Source of the DNA: an uncultured Eggerthella sp.
GTDB taxonomy: Bacteria > Actinomycetota > Coriobacteriia > Coriobacteriales > Eggerthellaceae
Assembly (NCBI GenBank): GCA_900542265.1
Contig: UQML01000001.1
Location: 1-64,000 of the forward strand
Length of the DNA stretch: 64,000 bases
Direction: 5' to 3'
Positions 32,732 through 42,321 of this stretch are shown here, piece after piece. A model generated the notes under the pieces. That model had not been told where the DNA came from and ran no database searches. It was given only the letters and a program-made list of their open reading frames with translations. The translations under genes were made by a program, and so were the position numbers. The number at the start of each line of letters is the position of its first letter. Position 1 is the first letter of the stretch.

Positions 32732-34249
32732 ATGGAATCACCAGAAGAAGTACGGGCAGAATTTGCGCGTCGCATGCAAATAAGTGCATGGGATGCGGTT
32801 CATTATTTACATGAGCTAGAACTCGCGTGTGGTTATCTTCATCCCAAGGTGTTTGATGAATCGGATCCCTGTTATTTTGTGTATCCCAGCTTATATGGCC
32901 ACCTTGAAATAACCATCAACACATCCAAGCCTGAGAAAGATCCAAAAGAAATATTCGCGAAGGCACTTACAGAAGCACATCAAAAATCACGATTAGAAAT
33001 ACAGCCTGACTTTCAGCAAGAGACACTTCCGTCAACCACTCATTGTTGTCCTCAATGTGATCTTTGTTGGGAAAATGAAGGTTACCCAGGAGATAGCGAA
33101 CATCCCGCAAAGCCAGGGTTGCGCATCGTCCCTATTGCTTTGCAAGGTGAGCGATGGGGGTTGCAATATTCTCCCTATGGGTATTTCGAATACCACTGTA
33201 TCGCGCTTGATGCGCATCATGTACCCATGCATATTTCAGCGCAGACCTTTCCGCGTCTTTTTGACTTTCTTGATTTGTTCCCCTTTTTCTTTATTGGAAC
33301 AAATGCCGATTTGCCCTACGTTGGCGGATCAATTCTTTCGCATGAACATATGCAGGGTGGCAAGCACCGTTTTGCCTTGATGGATGCTCCCTTTGAAGCA
33401 ATGGTTGCTCCTACCGATGAAGTTTGTCGCGCCCTTAATCTAGAACATGAGGTACTGATGGGAACGGTTCTCTGGCCTGCAAGCGTGGTGCGATTGGTAT
33501 CATCCCATCGCCAAGATCTTGAAAAGCTTGGTGCGCACATTCTTGCTACGTGGCAGGGATATGCGCATCCTGAGGCGCGTATCGTAAATGACCCTCGTGT
33601 ACCCGGCGGACTTCATAACACGATCAACGCGATTGCGTATAAGGATGCCGATGGGGTGTATGGTGAAGTGGATGCGTATGTGCTTGACCTTGTGTTGCGC
33701 AATAACGTGACCGATGCGACGCATCCTTACGGTGTGTTTCATCCTGGCAAATCACTGCATCATATCAAGAAGGAGAATATTGGCTTAATCGAGATCATGG
33801 GTTTAGCGATTTTGCCGGGGAGGCTTGCTCAAGAACTGCCTCTGGTGGAGCGTGCTTTGATCCATGTTCTTGAGGCAAGGCGTGATAATACGGCTGATGC
33901 GGTTATTGATGTGACCGCTGATGTGACCGCCGATACGGTTGTTGACGTGGCTGCTGATGTGACCGCTGATGTGACCGCCGATACGGTTGATACTTTGTTA
34001 GAAAAAGAACTTGCGCGCATGGCAAAAGAGTCGGGATGTGATCTTTTGCAACATGCTTCGTGGGCACAGAGGCTTATTCAGCAGCTTGATCCGCAAAGTG
34101 TAACAACCCGTGATGTGTCTGCCGCAATGCGGCAGGGATTAGGAATAGCATTCGAGGAAATTCTTGCGGCGTGCGGTGTTTTTAAGCGTACTTTGCAAGG
34201 GCAAGAACAATATAAAGGATTTATGGAACTTTTTTCCTACTATATATAG
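32732..34249 (+). CDS. galT: UDP-glucose-hexose-1-phosphate uridylyltransferase, class II type
   Basis: Exchanges UMP between UDP-glucose and galactose-1-phosphate in the Leloir pathway. It is of the GalT class II type seen in Gram-positives, 505 residues. Signatures are CPQCDLCWENEGYPG, LQYSPYGYFEYHCI, FFIGTNADLPYVGGSILSHE and HEHMQGGKH with the active-site histidines. It is the last gene of the operon; galE is not in the window. Residues 385-420 are nine tandem four-residue units (DNTA, DAVI, DVTA, DVTA, DTVV, DVAA, DVTA, DVTA, DTVD), an in-frame 12-bp repeat array. Confidence 0.93.
   Translation: MESPEEVRAEFARRMQISAWDAVHYLHELELACGYLHPKVFDESDPCYFVYPSLYGHLEITINTSKPEKDPKEIFAKALTEAHQKSRLEIQPDFQQETLPSTTHCCPQCDLCWENEGYPGDSEHPAKPGLRIVPIALQGERWGLQYSPYGYFEYHCIALDAHHVPMHISAQTFPRLFDFLDLFPFFFIGTNADLPYVGGSILSHEHMQGGKHRFALMDAPFEAMVAPTDEVCRALNLEHEVLMGTVLWPASVVRLVSSHRQDLEKLGAHILATWQGYAHPEARIVNDPRVPGGLHNTINAIAYKDADGVYGEVDAYVLDLVLRNNVTDATHPYGVFHPGKSLHHIKKENIGLIEIMGLAILPGRLAQELPLVERALIHVLEARRDNTADAVIDVTADVTADTVVDVAADVTADVTADTVDTLLEKELARMAKESGCDLLQHASWAQRLIQQLDPQSVTTRDVSAAMRQGLGIAFEEILAACGVFKRTLQGQEQYKGFMELFSYYI
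33884..33991 (+). repeat. Nine 12-bp tandem repeats inside galT
   Basis: Units of the type GATGTGACCGCT start every 12 bases from 33884. Units 3-5 are repeated almost exactly as units 7-9, so a 48-bp higher-order duplication is visible. All are in frame. Confidence 0.95.
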
Positions 34250-34440
34250 GTTTTATCCGATAGGTGATAGGACATAGGGTGGTAAGAAAGAAAGCCCTGT
34301 GTGCAACAGGTAACGGGAAGGTTTCAAGAAGCCCTGTTTTTCATTTGCGGTGCTTTTTCTTGGTTTAACCCCCTAGAATCCTTACTAGACATCAGTGATC
34401 TGTCGATCTTGATGGTGAGCATCTGGATTAAATGGTTTGA

Positions 34441-34504
34441 TGCAAAGCCCGAATGCATCAAACTGTTTAAGCTGGATCAATTCATGGTGCAAAGCCCGAA
34501 TGCA
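34441..34504 (+). repeat. Pair of 17-bp direct repeats
   Basis: TGCAAAGCCCGAATGCA occurs at 34441-34457 and again at 34488-34504. Each copy has TGCA at both ends and could form a small hairpin. They lie in the gene-free stretch 34250-34576 after galT, in which I see no supported gene. Confidence 0.75.
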
Positions 34505-34576
34505 CTTTATGCATTGTTTCCATATCGCTCACAGTTCGTTTCAGATCGACACTGGTGTCTTTTCGTTTTTAACACC

Positions 34577-34793
34577 GTTTTTAAGGCCTTTCGTGACAAG
34601 ATAAGACTTTCAGCGAGCCTTCCTCCTCATCCCATTCTGGCAAGGCGGATATTTTATGCATCACTTGTCCAATAACGTGACAAAACAGGTACTTTGTGTG
34701 AGGTTTTTAGTTTCTTTTTATGTGGGCGATGGGGTTCACTAAACAAGTGATCCTCGCAGAAAGTCCAATCTCGTCAAAAATGCCCTCAAAAAT
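34577..34793. repeat. Inverted-repeat (MITE-like) element, copy A
   Basis: A core of 181 bp (34595-34775) is bounded by 23-bp imperfect inverted repeats (GACAAGATAAGACTTTC... and its counterpart, 19 of 23 pairing). A/T-rich outer arms extend the inverted symmetry to about 34577 and 34793. The inside matches copy B at 44942-45157 closely, for example CGTGACAAAAC, TTGTGTGAGGTTT and GGCGATGGGGTTCAC. There is no coding capacity. It lies between convergent genes. Confidence 0.82.
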
Positions 34794-34897
34794 CAAAAAA
34801 GGATCATTTTCGGCACGCAACCCATTTTCGAGCATAAGCCAAAACACGCTAGCAACGAGTGCTCAAAGAGCACGGTTGTTTACAAGAACACGGGTGC

Positions 34898-35527
34898 TTA
34901 CGTCAGCATCATGAAAAGCGTTAGTAAAAGTGCGAACACAGGGTAGAATGACACAAAGTCGGTGTGAGCAAAGCGGACAAACAGCCAGCTGATACCAAAG
35001 GCTACAAGGGCAAACAGGGCAACAAAAGGTCCTGCAGCAACGCCGCTAATGCAAACAAGTGACAAATCTTCAATGGTGATGGGCATACCGGAAAGCTTGT
35101 CTGTTTGCGATAAGTAGAACGCGCCAACTGCTACTACTGAGCAAGCTAAAAGCCCTACAACAGCAAACAGAAACGTGCCCATATAGCTTCCTGATGCTAC
35201 GGCAGCTTCAACTTGTAGGGTGACAGCAAGAACCGTAAGTAGGAAGAGGTAGAGATAAGCAACGTGACCGGTGCGAACTTGAAAAAGAACACAAAACCAA
35301 ATCAGAGCTAAGAACACGCATAGGGTGGCTGATGCGGGAGTTAAAAACCACAATACAGCCCCAAGAGCAGCACTCAAAAGAAGTTCGTACCACTTTGGCA
35401 CAGGTGACACCTGTTGTGCATAACTTTGAGCATCTTTAGCAGAAGCTTCTTGCAGTTCAGATTTCATGGTCTGGCTAAACTCATGGAGTGATTGCGCTTT
35501 CTTGGGTTTCTTTTTTGACGCTGTCAT
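34898..35527 (-). CDS. Polytopic membrane protein of unknown function
   Basis: 209 residues. A basic, hydrophilic N-terminal part (1-45, Lys-rich start) precedes six hydrophobic segments, roughly 49-66, 69-83, 89-107, 118-140, 152-178 and 187-208. The profile resembles small Yip1-like or DUF-type membrane proteins, but no motif settles it. It is divergent from the thioesterase gene and convergent with galT across repeat copy A. Confidence 0.65.
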   Translation of the reverse strand: MTASKKKPKKAQSLHEFSQTMKSELQEASAKDAQSYAQQVSPVPKWYELLLSAALGAVLWFLTPASATLCVFLALIWFCVLFQVRTGHVAYLYLFLLTVLAVTLQVEAAVASGSYMGTFLFAVVGLLACSVVAVGAFYLSQTDKLSGMPITIEDLSLVCISGVAAGPFVALFALVAFGISWLFVRFAHTDFVSFYPVFALLLTLFMMLT

Positions 35528-35706
35528 ATATGCTCTTTCTTATTGGTGAATAAGCTTTATACCAAACAGCCGTAGCCAAACGAGGCGTAACTAATACGGC
35601 CCAGATTAAAAAGATTATAGGATACAATACAACTACGCTTTCGCCCTTGGCTAGTACAGAGAGATTTTCGCTCGCCAAGTGCGATAAAACCAGGAAGGAT
35701 ACGTTC

Positions 35707-36087
35707 ATGAAACTTGCTGATATGCTCAACGTCGAAGTTGTGGAAGATACGCCAGAGCGCTACGTACTTCATACGCCCGTGACTGAGGCTATGCTTCAAC
35801 CTCATGGTGTGTTGCATGGTGGCATCAGCGCTTATCTTGCAGAACATGCAGCAAGTGAGTGTGTTACGGCACATACCGACATCAATGAACTTCATGGTCT
35901 TGGGCTTGACCTCACCACTACCCATCTTGCTCCCGTATTCGAAGGCGATACCATTGAGACCGTCGCAACACCCATCCATAATGGAGGACGTGTGCGTGTG
36001 TGGCGTATCGAGCAATTTCGTTTAAGCGATGGGGTTATGTTCAATACTTCACAGATCACCATCTATATGAAAAAGGTACATCACTAA
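35707..36087 (+). CDS. Hotdog-fold thioesterase (PaaI/MenI-like)
   Basis: Hydrolyses an acyl-CoA or aryl-CoA thioester. 126 residues from ATG 35707, chosen because AGGAAGGA lies 8 bases upstream. The frame is open 20 codons further, without a ribosome site. The hotdog signature PHGVLHGGISAYLAEHAAS contains the HGG turn and the acidic catalytic residue of the central helix. Ending TTTHLAPVFEGDTIE then TPIHNGGRVRVWRIE is typical. Phenylacetyl-CoA or 1,4-dihydroxy-2-naphthoyl-CoA are known substrates in this branch, but the substrate here is open. Confidence 0.88.
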   Translation: MKLADMLNVEVVEDTPERYVLHTPVTEAMLQPHGVLHGGISAYLAEHAASECVTAHTDINELHGLGLDLTTTHLAPVFEGDTIETVATPIHNGGRVRVWRIEQFRLSDGVMFNTSQITIYMKKVHH

Positions 36088-36100
36088 ACCGCTCACACCA

Positions 36101-39100
36101 CTAAACCTCTAACGTGAGCGTGGATCCCTCGCGGCCTGCGCTCACGATAATTTTGCGCTCAATGCTGGTCTTGAGTTCTTCAACATGACTAATGATTCCT
36201 ACGAGCTTGTTGTTTCCGGTAAGCGTATTGAGCATGGTGATTGCCTTTTGTAAGGCCTCCTGATCAAGGGAGCCAAACCCTTCATCAATAAACATCGTAT
36301 CGAGCTGCACACCACCTGCGTATGCTTGTACCACATCGGATAAACCAAGCGCAAGACTCAAAGAGGCTTCAAAAGATTCACCACCCGACAAAGAGTTAGC
36401 GTCACGCATTTTTCCCGTGTACGCATCCATGATATCCAGATCTAGCCCCGTGTACGTGCGCTTATCGCCGCTCTCTTCACGTACCACGCGCCGCTTCAAC
36501 TGATAGCGATGATTACTTAAAAGCGCCAGCCGTACGTTTGCCGCTGCGATCACCTGATCAAAATAGTAGCCCTGCACATATGTCTCAAACGTGATGCGCG
36601 ACTGCCCTGAAAGGGTGCCCGCTGCCGTATCGGCAACGCGTGCTACCTGTGTGTATGCTTCTTGCAACGCTTGCGTTCTCTTGTGCTCGGATTCTGTTTT
36701 AGCAAGTATGTTGTGATTTTGGGCGATGTGGCTTTTGACTTCTGCAAGGGCGTCATTCATTGCAGTAATACGCGCGGTAGTATCACTGAGCTGGCTGCGG
36801 AGGGCCTCTTCATCTCCATCATGCTCAGCATCAAGATCTCTATCCTGCTCAAGCTGAGCGAGCTGCTCAGTAAGCGCGTCTTTTCGCGTCTGAAGGGCAG
36901 TTAGTGCTGTTTGACTTTCTGCGCATGCTGATTGAAGCGCCTCGTATGCGGTATCAAAAGAAGTAACTGCATTTCTCAACTGAGTAAGTTCGTTGGTAAG
37001 TGCCTTGCGTGATTCAAAACTCAGCTGATTGGATAGTTCCTGATAGCGCGCCTGAAGAGCTGCTTCTTCTTGCTGCTGCGTAGTAAGCGTTGCAGTATGC
37101 GCATCACATGCTTGCGTGAGTGAGACTTGTTCCTTTTGAAGGCGTTCGTGGTCATCGTGGGCAGATTGTAGGCACGCGCGCTCTTTTTCTCGCAGCTGCA
37201 AGGTCGCGTGTGCTTCATTGTAGTGCGCTTGTTGCGTTTCCACATGAGCATGAACTTCTGCGCGCGTGGTAAATGGAAGCTGTGCCCGATTAGTTTCATA
37301 GGCCGTTGCGAGCTCTGTTGCTTTTGTTTGAGCAGCATAAAGATCATTCTGAGCTTTGGTAATAACCGCGTCTTGTCTGGTAAGTTCCTCGCGCAGAGTA
37401 GAGAGTTTTGCTTGATCCTGGGCAAGCAGCTCTGCTGCAGCACGGAGCTCATCAACTCGCTTTTGCGCCTGCGCTGTTTGTGTCTTGGCGGCTTTGAGCT
37501 CTTCAAGAAATCCCTGGAGCGATCCAAACGGTTCGAGTGCTGCAGTGCAGGTGTCCTTTAGCGCCGCTTCTTCACTTTTGCGCGATGCCGCTTGAGCTGC
37601 TGCTTCTTGTGCTTTCTGCTCAGCGGTTTGGGCAGCAGCCTGCGCTTGTTCAATCTCATCTTGCGTGGGCGCAACCTCATCGCCTAATAAAGCGGCAGGA
37701 TGCGGATGCTCAGAAGATCCGCAGACCGGGCAGGGTTTGTTCTCCGCAAGCTCTTGAGCGAGCACACCCGCTAAATTATCAAAATAGCGCCGTTGGATAT
37801 CTTGTGCGCGCGTGCGTAATGCGTTTGCTTGATCACGCAAGGATTCGTATGTCGCTTGTGCTTGCGTTGTTGCGTGGTTTGCTTTTTTAAGCGATTGGGT
37901 TAAGCGCTCCAGCTCTGCTTTTGTTTCTTGAAGGGTGGTGAGGGCGCGGGTGGTGTCAGCAAGACTCTGCTTTGCTTGCTCGAGTTCAACCGGGAGTGCG
38001 TCTCGCTCAGAAATGCTTTGGGAAAGCGTAGTTTGCATGCGGGTAAGATTTGCGTGCTTGTCTTGTTCGGTATTGAGCTGGTCAGTGAATTTTTGGCACT
38101 GTACTTGCGCTTTGTTAGTCACATCACGATCATGTTCAAGTTTTTCAAACCGTGCCTCAAGCGCTTGAGCATCTGCGAGGGCAAGCTTTGCGGTTTCGCA
38201 CTGTGCTGAAGCTTGCTCGTACAAAACAGGGGCCTGTGCATAGCGTTCAAGCTCATCGCTTACCGCTGCTTGTTTTTCCTGTAACGCTTGCAGAGCTGCT
38301 TGGGTTTGGGCTTGCTGCTTGCGCGTTTCTTGCTGCTTGGCTTTGTTAGCGGCGAGCGCTTGGGCAGCTTCATCGCGTGATGTGAAATATCCCTCTTGGA
38401 GTTCGAGCGTCGTTATTTGCTTGGCTTTCTGATCACGCACTGGTTTTTGCTGCTCAAGACTAGTGAGCTTACCCTGTATGTCTTGGGCTGACTGACGTGC
38501 TTGCGTGAGATTGGTTTCAAGCGTGCCACGTTCACGAGTAAGTTCACTGCGGCGCTTGAGTGCATCAAGCGTATGAGTAAGACGATCTTTGGTAGTGGTG
38601 AGCTCCGCAAGTACTTCTTGACGAAGTTCTACGTTCTTGCGGTCACGTTCAAGTTGGACGGTGAGTGCTTCTTGCAAGACGCCAGCCGTAAGTCGCTCGT
38701 CGGTCTTTAAGGTTGCAATACTAAAAGCCTCGTCGCTTTCTTCATCAAAATAGGCTTGATCAGCCAAGAGTGTGATGGTGCGGAGGGAGTCTTGGTAGTC
38801 GTGCTTTAAGGAATTGGCGCGGGTGCGCAAAACGTCTTTAAAGGTGGCTAGGTATTCGGTACCAAAAAGTTTGCGCAAAATATCGGCACGCGCTTTGGTG
38901 TCAGCGCTCAAAAGACGTCTGAACTCGCCTTGCGCAATCATGACAATCTGCAGGAATTGACTTTTGCTAAACCCGAGTAGTTCTTCGATGTGAGTCGTGA
39001 CAGCACCGGGACCGGTAATCACCGTGCCATCGGGTAAAGTAAGTTCTGCTGCGGGTTTTTCTGCCACCAAGCCGTTTCCGCGTTTAGCAGGACGCATATA

Positions 39101-39391
39101 AGCAGGATTGCGCTTTACTGTGTAGGCACTGCCTTGGTAGCTAAAGGTGAGCTCAACAAAGGTAGGCGTGTTGAGATCGGCAAAATCAGAGCGCAATGAG
39201 GTGGTAGTGCGGTCTGATCCGGATGGCTCACCATAGAGGGCAAACGCCAATGCGTCAAAAATGGTGGTTTTGCCTGAACCAGTATCGCCACAAATAAGAT
39301 AGAGACCTGAATCTCCCAGTTCAGAAAGAGGCAGGGTAACTTTTTGAGCATACGGACCAAAGGCGGAAAGCGTTAAGGTTATTGGTTTCAT
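36101..39391 (-). CDS. sbcC: Exonuclease SbcC (SMC-like ATPase)
   Basis: The large subunit of the SbcCD (Rad50-Mre11-like) nuclease that cuts DNA hairpins and processes double-strand breaks. 1096 residues. Walker A CGDTGSGKTT is near the start, and very long coiled coils (about 180-540 and 590-930) flank the zinc hook CPVCGSSEH (Cys554 and Cys557). Near the end are the signature NSLSGGESFEASLSLALG and Walker B TMFIDEGFGSLD. ATG at 39391 was chosen with TTGAGG upstream; sbcD ends 8 bases before it. The coiled coils explain the many long overlapping frames in this region, none of which is supported. Confidence 0.95.
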   Translation of the reverse strand: MKPITLTLSAFGPYAQKVTLPLSELGDSGLYLICGDTGSGKTTIFDALAFALYGEPSGSDRTTTSLRSDFADLNTPTFVELTFSYQGSAYTVKRNPAYMRPAKRGNGLVAEKPAAELTLPDGTVITGPGAVTTHIEELLGFSKSQFLQIVMIAQGEFRRLLSADTKARADILRKLFGTEYLATFKDVLRTRANSLKHDYQDSLRTITLLADQAYFDEESDEAFSIATLKTDERLTAGVLQEALTVQLERDRKNVELRQEVLAELTTTKDRLTHTLDALKRRSELTRERGTLETNLTQARQSAQDIQGKLTSLEQQKPVRDQKAKQITTLELQEGYFTSRDEAAQALAANKAKQQETRKQQAQTQAALQALQEKQAAVSDELERYAQAPVLYEQASAQCETAKLALADAQALEARFEKLEHDRDVTNKAQVQCQKFTDQLNTEQDKHANLTRMQTTLSQSISERDALPVELEQAKQSLADTTRALTTLQETKAELERLTQSLKKANHATTQAQATYESLRDQANALRTRAQDIQRRYFDNLAGVLAQELAENKPCPVCGSSEHPHPAALLGDEVAPTQDEIEQAQAAAQTAEQKAQEAAAQAASRKSEEAALKDTCTAALEPFGSLQGFLEELKAAKTQTAQAQKRVDELRAAAELLAQDQAKLSTLREELTRQDAVITKAQNDLYAAQTKATELATAYETNRAQLPFTTRAEVHAHVETQQAHYNEAHATLQLREKERACLQSAHDDHERLQKEQVSLTQACDAHTATLTTQQQEEAALQARYQELSNQLSFESRKALTNELTQLRNAVTSFDTAYEALQSACAESQTALTALQTRKDALTEQLAQLEQDRDLDAEHDGDEEALRSQLSDTTARITAMNDALAEVKSHIAQNHNILAKTESEHKRTQALQEAYTQVARVADTAAGTLSGQSRITFETYVQGYYFDQVIAAANVRLALLSNHRYQLKRRVVREESGDKRTYTGLDLDIMDAYTGKMRDANSLSGGESFEASLSLALGLSDVVQAYAGGVQLDTMFIDEGFGSLDQEALQKAITMLNTLTGNNKLVGIISHVEELKTSIERKIIVSAGREGSTLTLEV

Positions 39392-39399
39392 GCGATGCC

Positions 39400-40551
39400 T
39401 CAATTCTTAGGTTCGCGTGATTCAGAAAGTGCTTCTGTGGCGAGAGCGCGCTCGTCATCGGTGAGTTCGCGTTGGTTTTGTTCTAAAAAGAATTGCTCGA
39501 AGAGAGACAAGGGATCGCGGGCTTCTGCTGCTTGTATGACAAGCGGCTCAGCTAGTTCAATCGTACTTGTCGCTGGCCGGTGCTCAAGACCAATCAAACT
39601 AGGGTAAACTAGGCGCAATTCTGCCTGCGTATTAAGCGGGAGTGTGTCGTCAGTAATATAGGCGTAGATGTAATCGTTTGCGTCTCCTGCCTGAACGACA
39701 TCAGGGGAGATGAGTTCGGATAAAGGGCCGGTAATCAGGCGGACATCATGAAGGGGTATTAAGGGTATGAGTTCGCAGGTGATGTTGCCTTTTTCTTTTA
39801 TATCCACCAGTACTGCGGACTTATCAAAACGCGCTTCTGAGGCTGAATATTTTAAGGGGGAGCCAGCATAGCGCATGGTGTCGCGTCCAATGCGCTGGGG
39901 ACGATGAATATGCCCGAGCGCCACATAATCAAACTCATCAAGCACGCTTGCATCAATGGCTTCTAACGTGCCGAGGGTGATTTCTGAATCGCTCGTTTCA
40001 GGGGAGCGTGATCCTGAAACGATAAGTTGGTGAACCAGCGCAACGTTGCGCACACGTGGATCGAGCGGTGCGGTTGCCAGCATAGTTTTAAGAGCAGCAC
40101 CATAGTCAGAGCCGAATTTGGCTTCTTCATGGTAGGGTCGGATATGGGCTGGACGCATAAAAGGAATAGGCCAGATAACCACATCGCCATATTCATCTGA
40201 AAGCGTAAGGGGATGAAGTTTTCCCGTATAAGGACGCGCGAGGTATACGTTTTGCGCAGCTAGGAGCTCGGCACCATAGCCTACGCGCTGAGCAGAGTCG
40301 TGATTTCCTGGAATGGCGACGACCGTGATGTCTGCAGCAGCAAGGTCGGTCAAGAAAGCATCAAGGAGTTCAACGGCTTCAGCAGAAGGAAGCGCGCGGT
40401 CGTAAATATCGCCCGCAATGAGGACGGTGTCAACGGCATGCTCGCGGGCAAGCGCAACAATCCGCTTGAGGATGTAGGTTTGGTCTTCTGCAAGCGAAAA
40501 GCCATTGAGCTGCTTTCCTAGGTGCAAGTCGGCAAGGTGCAAAAAGCGCAT
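39400..40551 (-). CDS. sbcD: Exonuclease SbcD (Mre11-like nuclease)
   Basis: The nuclease subunit of SbcCD, 383 residues. It has the calcineurin-like phosphoesterase motifs DLHLGK, GDIYDR, GNHDS, a later conserved His region (VALVHQL) and GHIHRPQ, which bind two Mn ions. The C-terminal part caps the active site and contacts SbcC. It is directly followed by sbcC. The pair stands in a separate minus-strand block behind the HgdBC-like genes, 9 bases from the fusion gene's end. Confidence 0.95.
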   Translation of the reverse strand: MRFLHLADLHLGKQLNGFSLAEDQTYILKRIVALAREHAVDTVLIAGDIYDRALPSAEAVELLDAFLTDLAAADITVVAIPGNHDSAQRVGYGAELLAAQNVYLARPYTGKLHPLTLSDEYGDVVIWPIPFMRPAHIRPYHEEAKFGSDYGAALKTMLATAPLDPRVRNVALVHQLIVSGSRSPETSDSEITLGTLEAIDASVLDEFDYVALGHIHRPQRIGRDTMRYAGSPLKYSASEARFDKSAVLVDIKEKGNITCELIPLIPLHDVRLITGPLSELISPDVVQAGDANDYIYAYITDDTLPLNTQAELRLVYPSLIGLEHRPATSTIELAEPLVIQAAEARDPLSLFEQFFLEQNQRELTDDERALATEALSESREPKN

Positions 40552-40560
40552 GTGACGCTC

Positions 40561-42321
40561 CTAGTTTTCTTCAAGGGCAAACAATGCTGCTCCTAATGCT
40601 CCGCACAAATCAGGATTATCCGCAATATAAAGCGATGCATCTAGTTTGCGTTCAAGTTCTTCAACCACACCTTTGTTACGCGCAACGCCACCCGTCATCA
40701 TGAAAGGTGCACCCCCCTTAGCGCGACTTACCATTGAAGCGGTGCGCGAGGCGATAGATTTGTTGATGCCATGGGCAATGTCTGACTCAGAGTGGTTATC
40801 GGCAATGAGTGAGATCACTTCTGATTCTGCAAACACGGTGCACATACTGGAGATGGAGATATCTTTGTCCCAGGTGAGACCTGCAACTGAGAGTGTGGGG
40901 AGATCAACTTCAAGCGTGCGCGCCATGGCCTCTAAAAAGCGACCAGTACCTGCTGCGCATTTATCATTCATGATGAAGTTGGACACGGCGCCCGTCTCAT
41001 CAAGACAGATAACCTTGGAGTCCTGCCCGCCAATGTCAACAATCGTGCGAATCTCAGGATTTAAAAAGTGCGCACCTTTGGCGTGGCACGTGATTTCAGT
41101 TTTGGTGTCGGTGGCAAATGGAATATTGAAGCGTCCATAGCCAGTGGCCGTGATAGCTTTAAAGTCCTCAGGTGTCGCGCCGAGCTGTTCCTGGATTTCC
41201 TTAAATGCGGCCAATGCGCCGTTTTGTGCTTTAGCCCCGGTGCGGACAATGGCGCGGGCGACAATCTCTCCGGATTGGGCAAGCGCAATCATATTAGTTG
41301 TGGTCGAGCCGGAATCAATACCCGCCAGATAGGTTCCCTTAGGATTGATAGCGGCAGTCGTGCTTTCAGCCATGGTGATTTCTCCTTGAGCAGTTTTAGG
41401 GGATCGAGCAAGTGCTTTGGTTTTAGATAGCGATGGGATAAGAGCGTGCGTAGGTGTATAGGCAAGGGATTCCTCAAATGCTTCAAGGCGTGTTGCAAGC
41501 TGGCCTTGTGGCATAGGAGTAAAGTCAGATTCAATCTTTAAGAGAGGAATATCCGTTAGGGTGCGGAGGTTTTCGTAATCAAATCCGTAGAAGTCACAGA
41601 ATTTGACGGTGTTATAAATAATACCTTTGAGATGGGGATGCTCAGTTAAGGCACGACGACCAGAAATATCGGTCATACGCATGCAGGGTGTCATACGCAA
41701 CAACGCTCCTGCATACCAGTGCATCATCTCTTCAAGAGAAGCATCGGTAAGTTCTGGTGGCATAGCTTCAAGATGGCGGTTTCCGCTGCAAGTAAGATTA
41801 ACTACAGGGAGTGCGAGAGTTTCTTCCATATAGGTAAGAAGTTCAGGCGAGATGCGTGCACCTAAGACCGCATAAAAGGGCTCGGTAATGGTAGTGAGGG
41901 ATATTGTGTCATCATGCTGTGCGCGGCAGGCAGCAATAAAAACTTCCCGGTTCCATAGCTTGCCGCAATAGGCTTCATAGGAGTGAGCAAGGTCAATAAG
42001 CTCTTCACCAAACCGCTCGATAGCACATCCATTGGTTTCATGCGGTAAATCAAGCAAACACAGATAGTCTTGCGCACCTTCAAATTCGAGCACATCATGG
42101 ACGCGACGGATAGAGTCACAGCAATCCGTAAGAATTATTTGTGCATACCCATCAGCTTGCTGAATCAGCGCTTTAGCATGGGAGCAGACGTTAGCGTGGG
42201 TTAGCTCTTCGGCCCGTTGAAAATTGCTCTCTTCACCATCAATCAATTCAGGATCAACGCCAAAAGAGCGAAACAGTTCAACGGGGGTATATTTGCAGGT
42301 ATAGCCTAACGTATTAGCCAC
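40561..42321 (-). CDS. Fusion of HgdB-like dehydratase domain and HgdC-like activator ATPase
   Basis: An iron-sulfur protein of the 2-hydroxyacyl-CoA dehydratase/benzoyl-CoA reductase/double-cubane-cluster group. The N-terminal 330 residues are HgdB-like, with candidate cluster cysteines in TDCCDSIRR, LTCSGNRH and TPCMRM. After a linker the activator domain (about 360-586) has the ASKHA ATPase start GIDSGSTTTNM, IVDIGGQDSK, and the two cluster cysteines in NDKCAAGTGRFLE and SSMCTVFAESEV. It ends with MTGGVARNKGVV. GTG at 42321 is the start: GGGAGGA precedes it, and it overlaps the upstream stop by 8 bases. In characterised systems activator and dehydratase are separate proteins. The substrate is unknown. 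Confidence 0.88.
   Translation of the reverse strand: MANTLGYTCKYTPVELFRSFGVDPELIDGEESNFQRAEELTHANVCSHAKALIQQADGYAQIILTDCCDSIRRVHDVLEFEGAQDYLCLLDLPHETNGCAIERFGEELIDLAHSYEAYCGKLWNREVFIAACRAQHDDTISLTTITEPFYAVLGARISPELLTYMEETLALPVVNLTCSGNRHLEAMPPELTDASLEEMMHWYAGALLRMTPCMRMTDISGRRALTEHPHLKGIIYNTVKFCDFYGFDYENLRTLTDIPLLKIESDFTPMPQGQLATRLEAFEESLAYTPTHALIPSLSKTKALARSPKTAQGEITMAESTTAAINPKGTYLAGIDSGSTTTNMIALAQSGEIVARAIVRTGAKAQNGALAAFKEIQEQLGATPEDFKAITATGYGRFNIPFATDTKTEITCHAKGAHFLNPEIRTIVDIGGQDSKVICLDETGAVSNFIMNDKCAAGTGRFLEAMARTLEVDLPTLSVAGLTWDKDISISSMCTVFAESEVISLIADNHSESDIAHGINKSIASRTASMVSRAKGGAPFMMTGGVARNKGVVEELERKLDASLYIADNPDLCGALGAALFALEEN

Noticed and set aside
34301..34675. Open frame of 124 codons between galT and copy A of the inverted-repeat element
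   Set aside because: It overlaps the inverted-repeat element and two direct repeats. There is no ribosome site and the composition is not protein-like.
36101..39391. Several long frames on both strands over sbcC
   Set aside because: They are explained by the repetitive coiled-coil code of sbcC. None has a ribosome site or family features.
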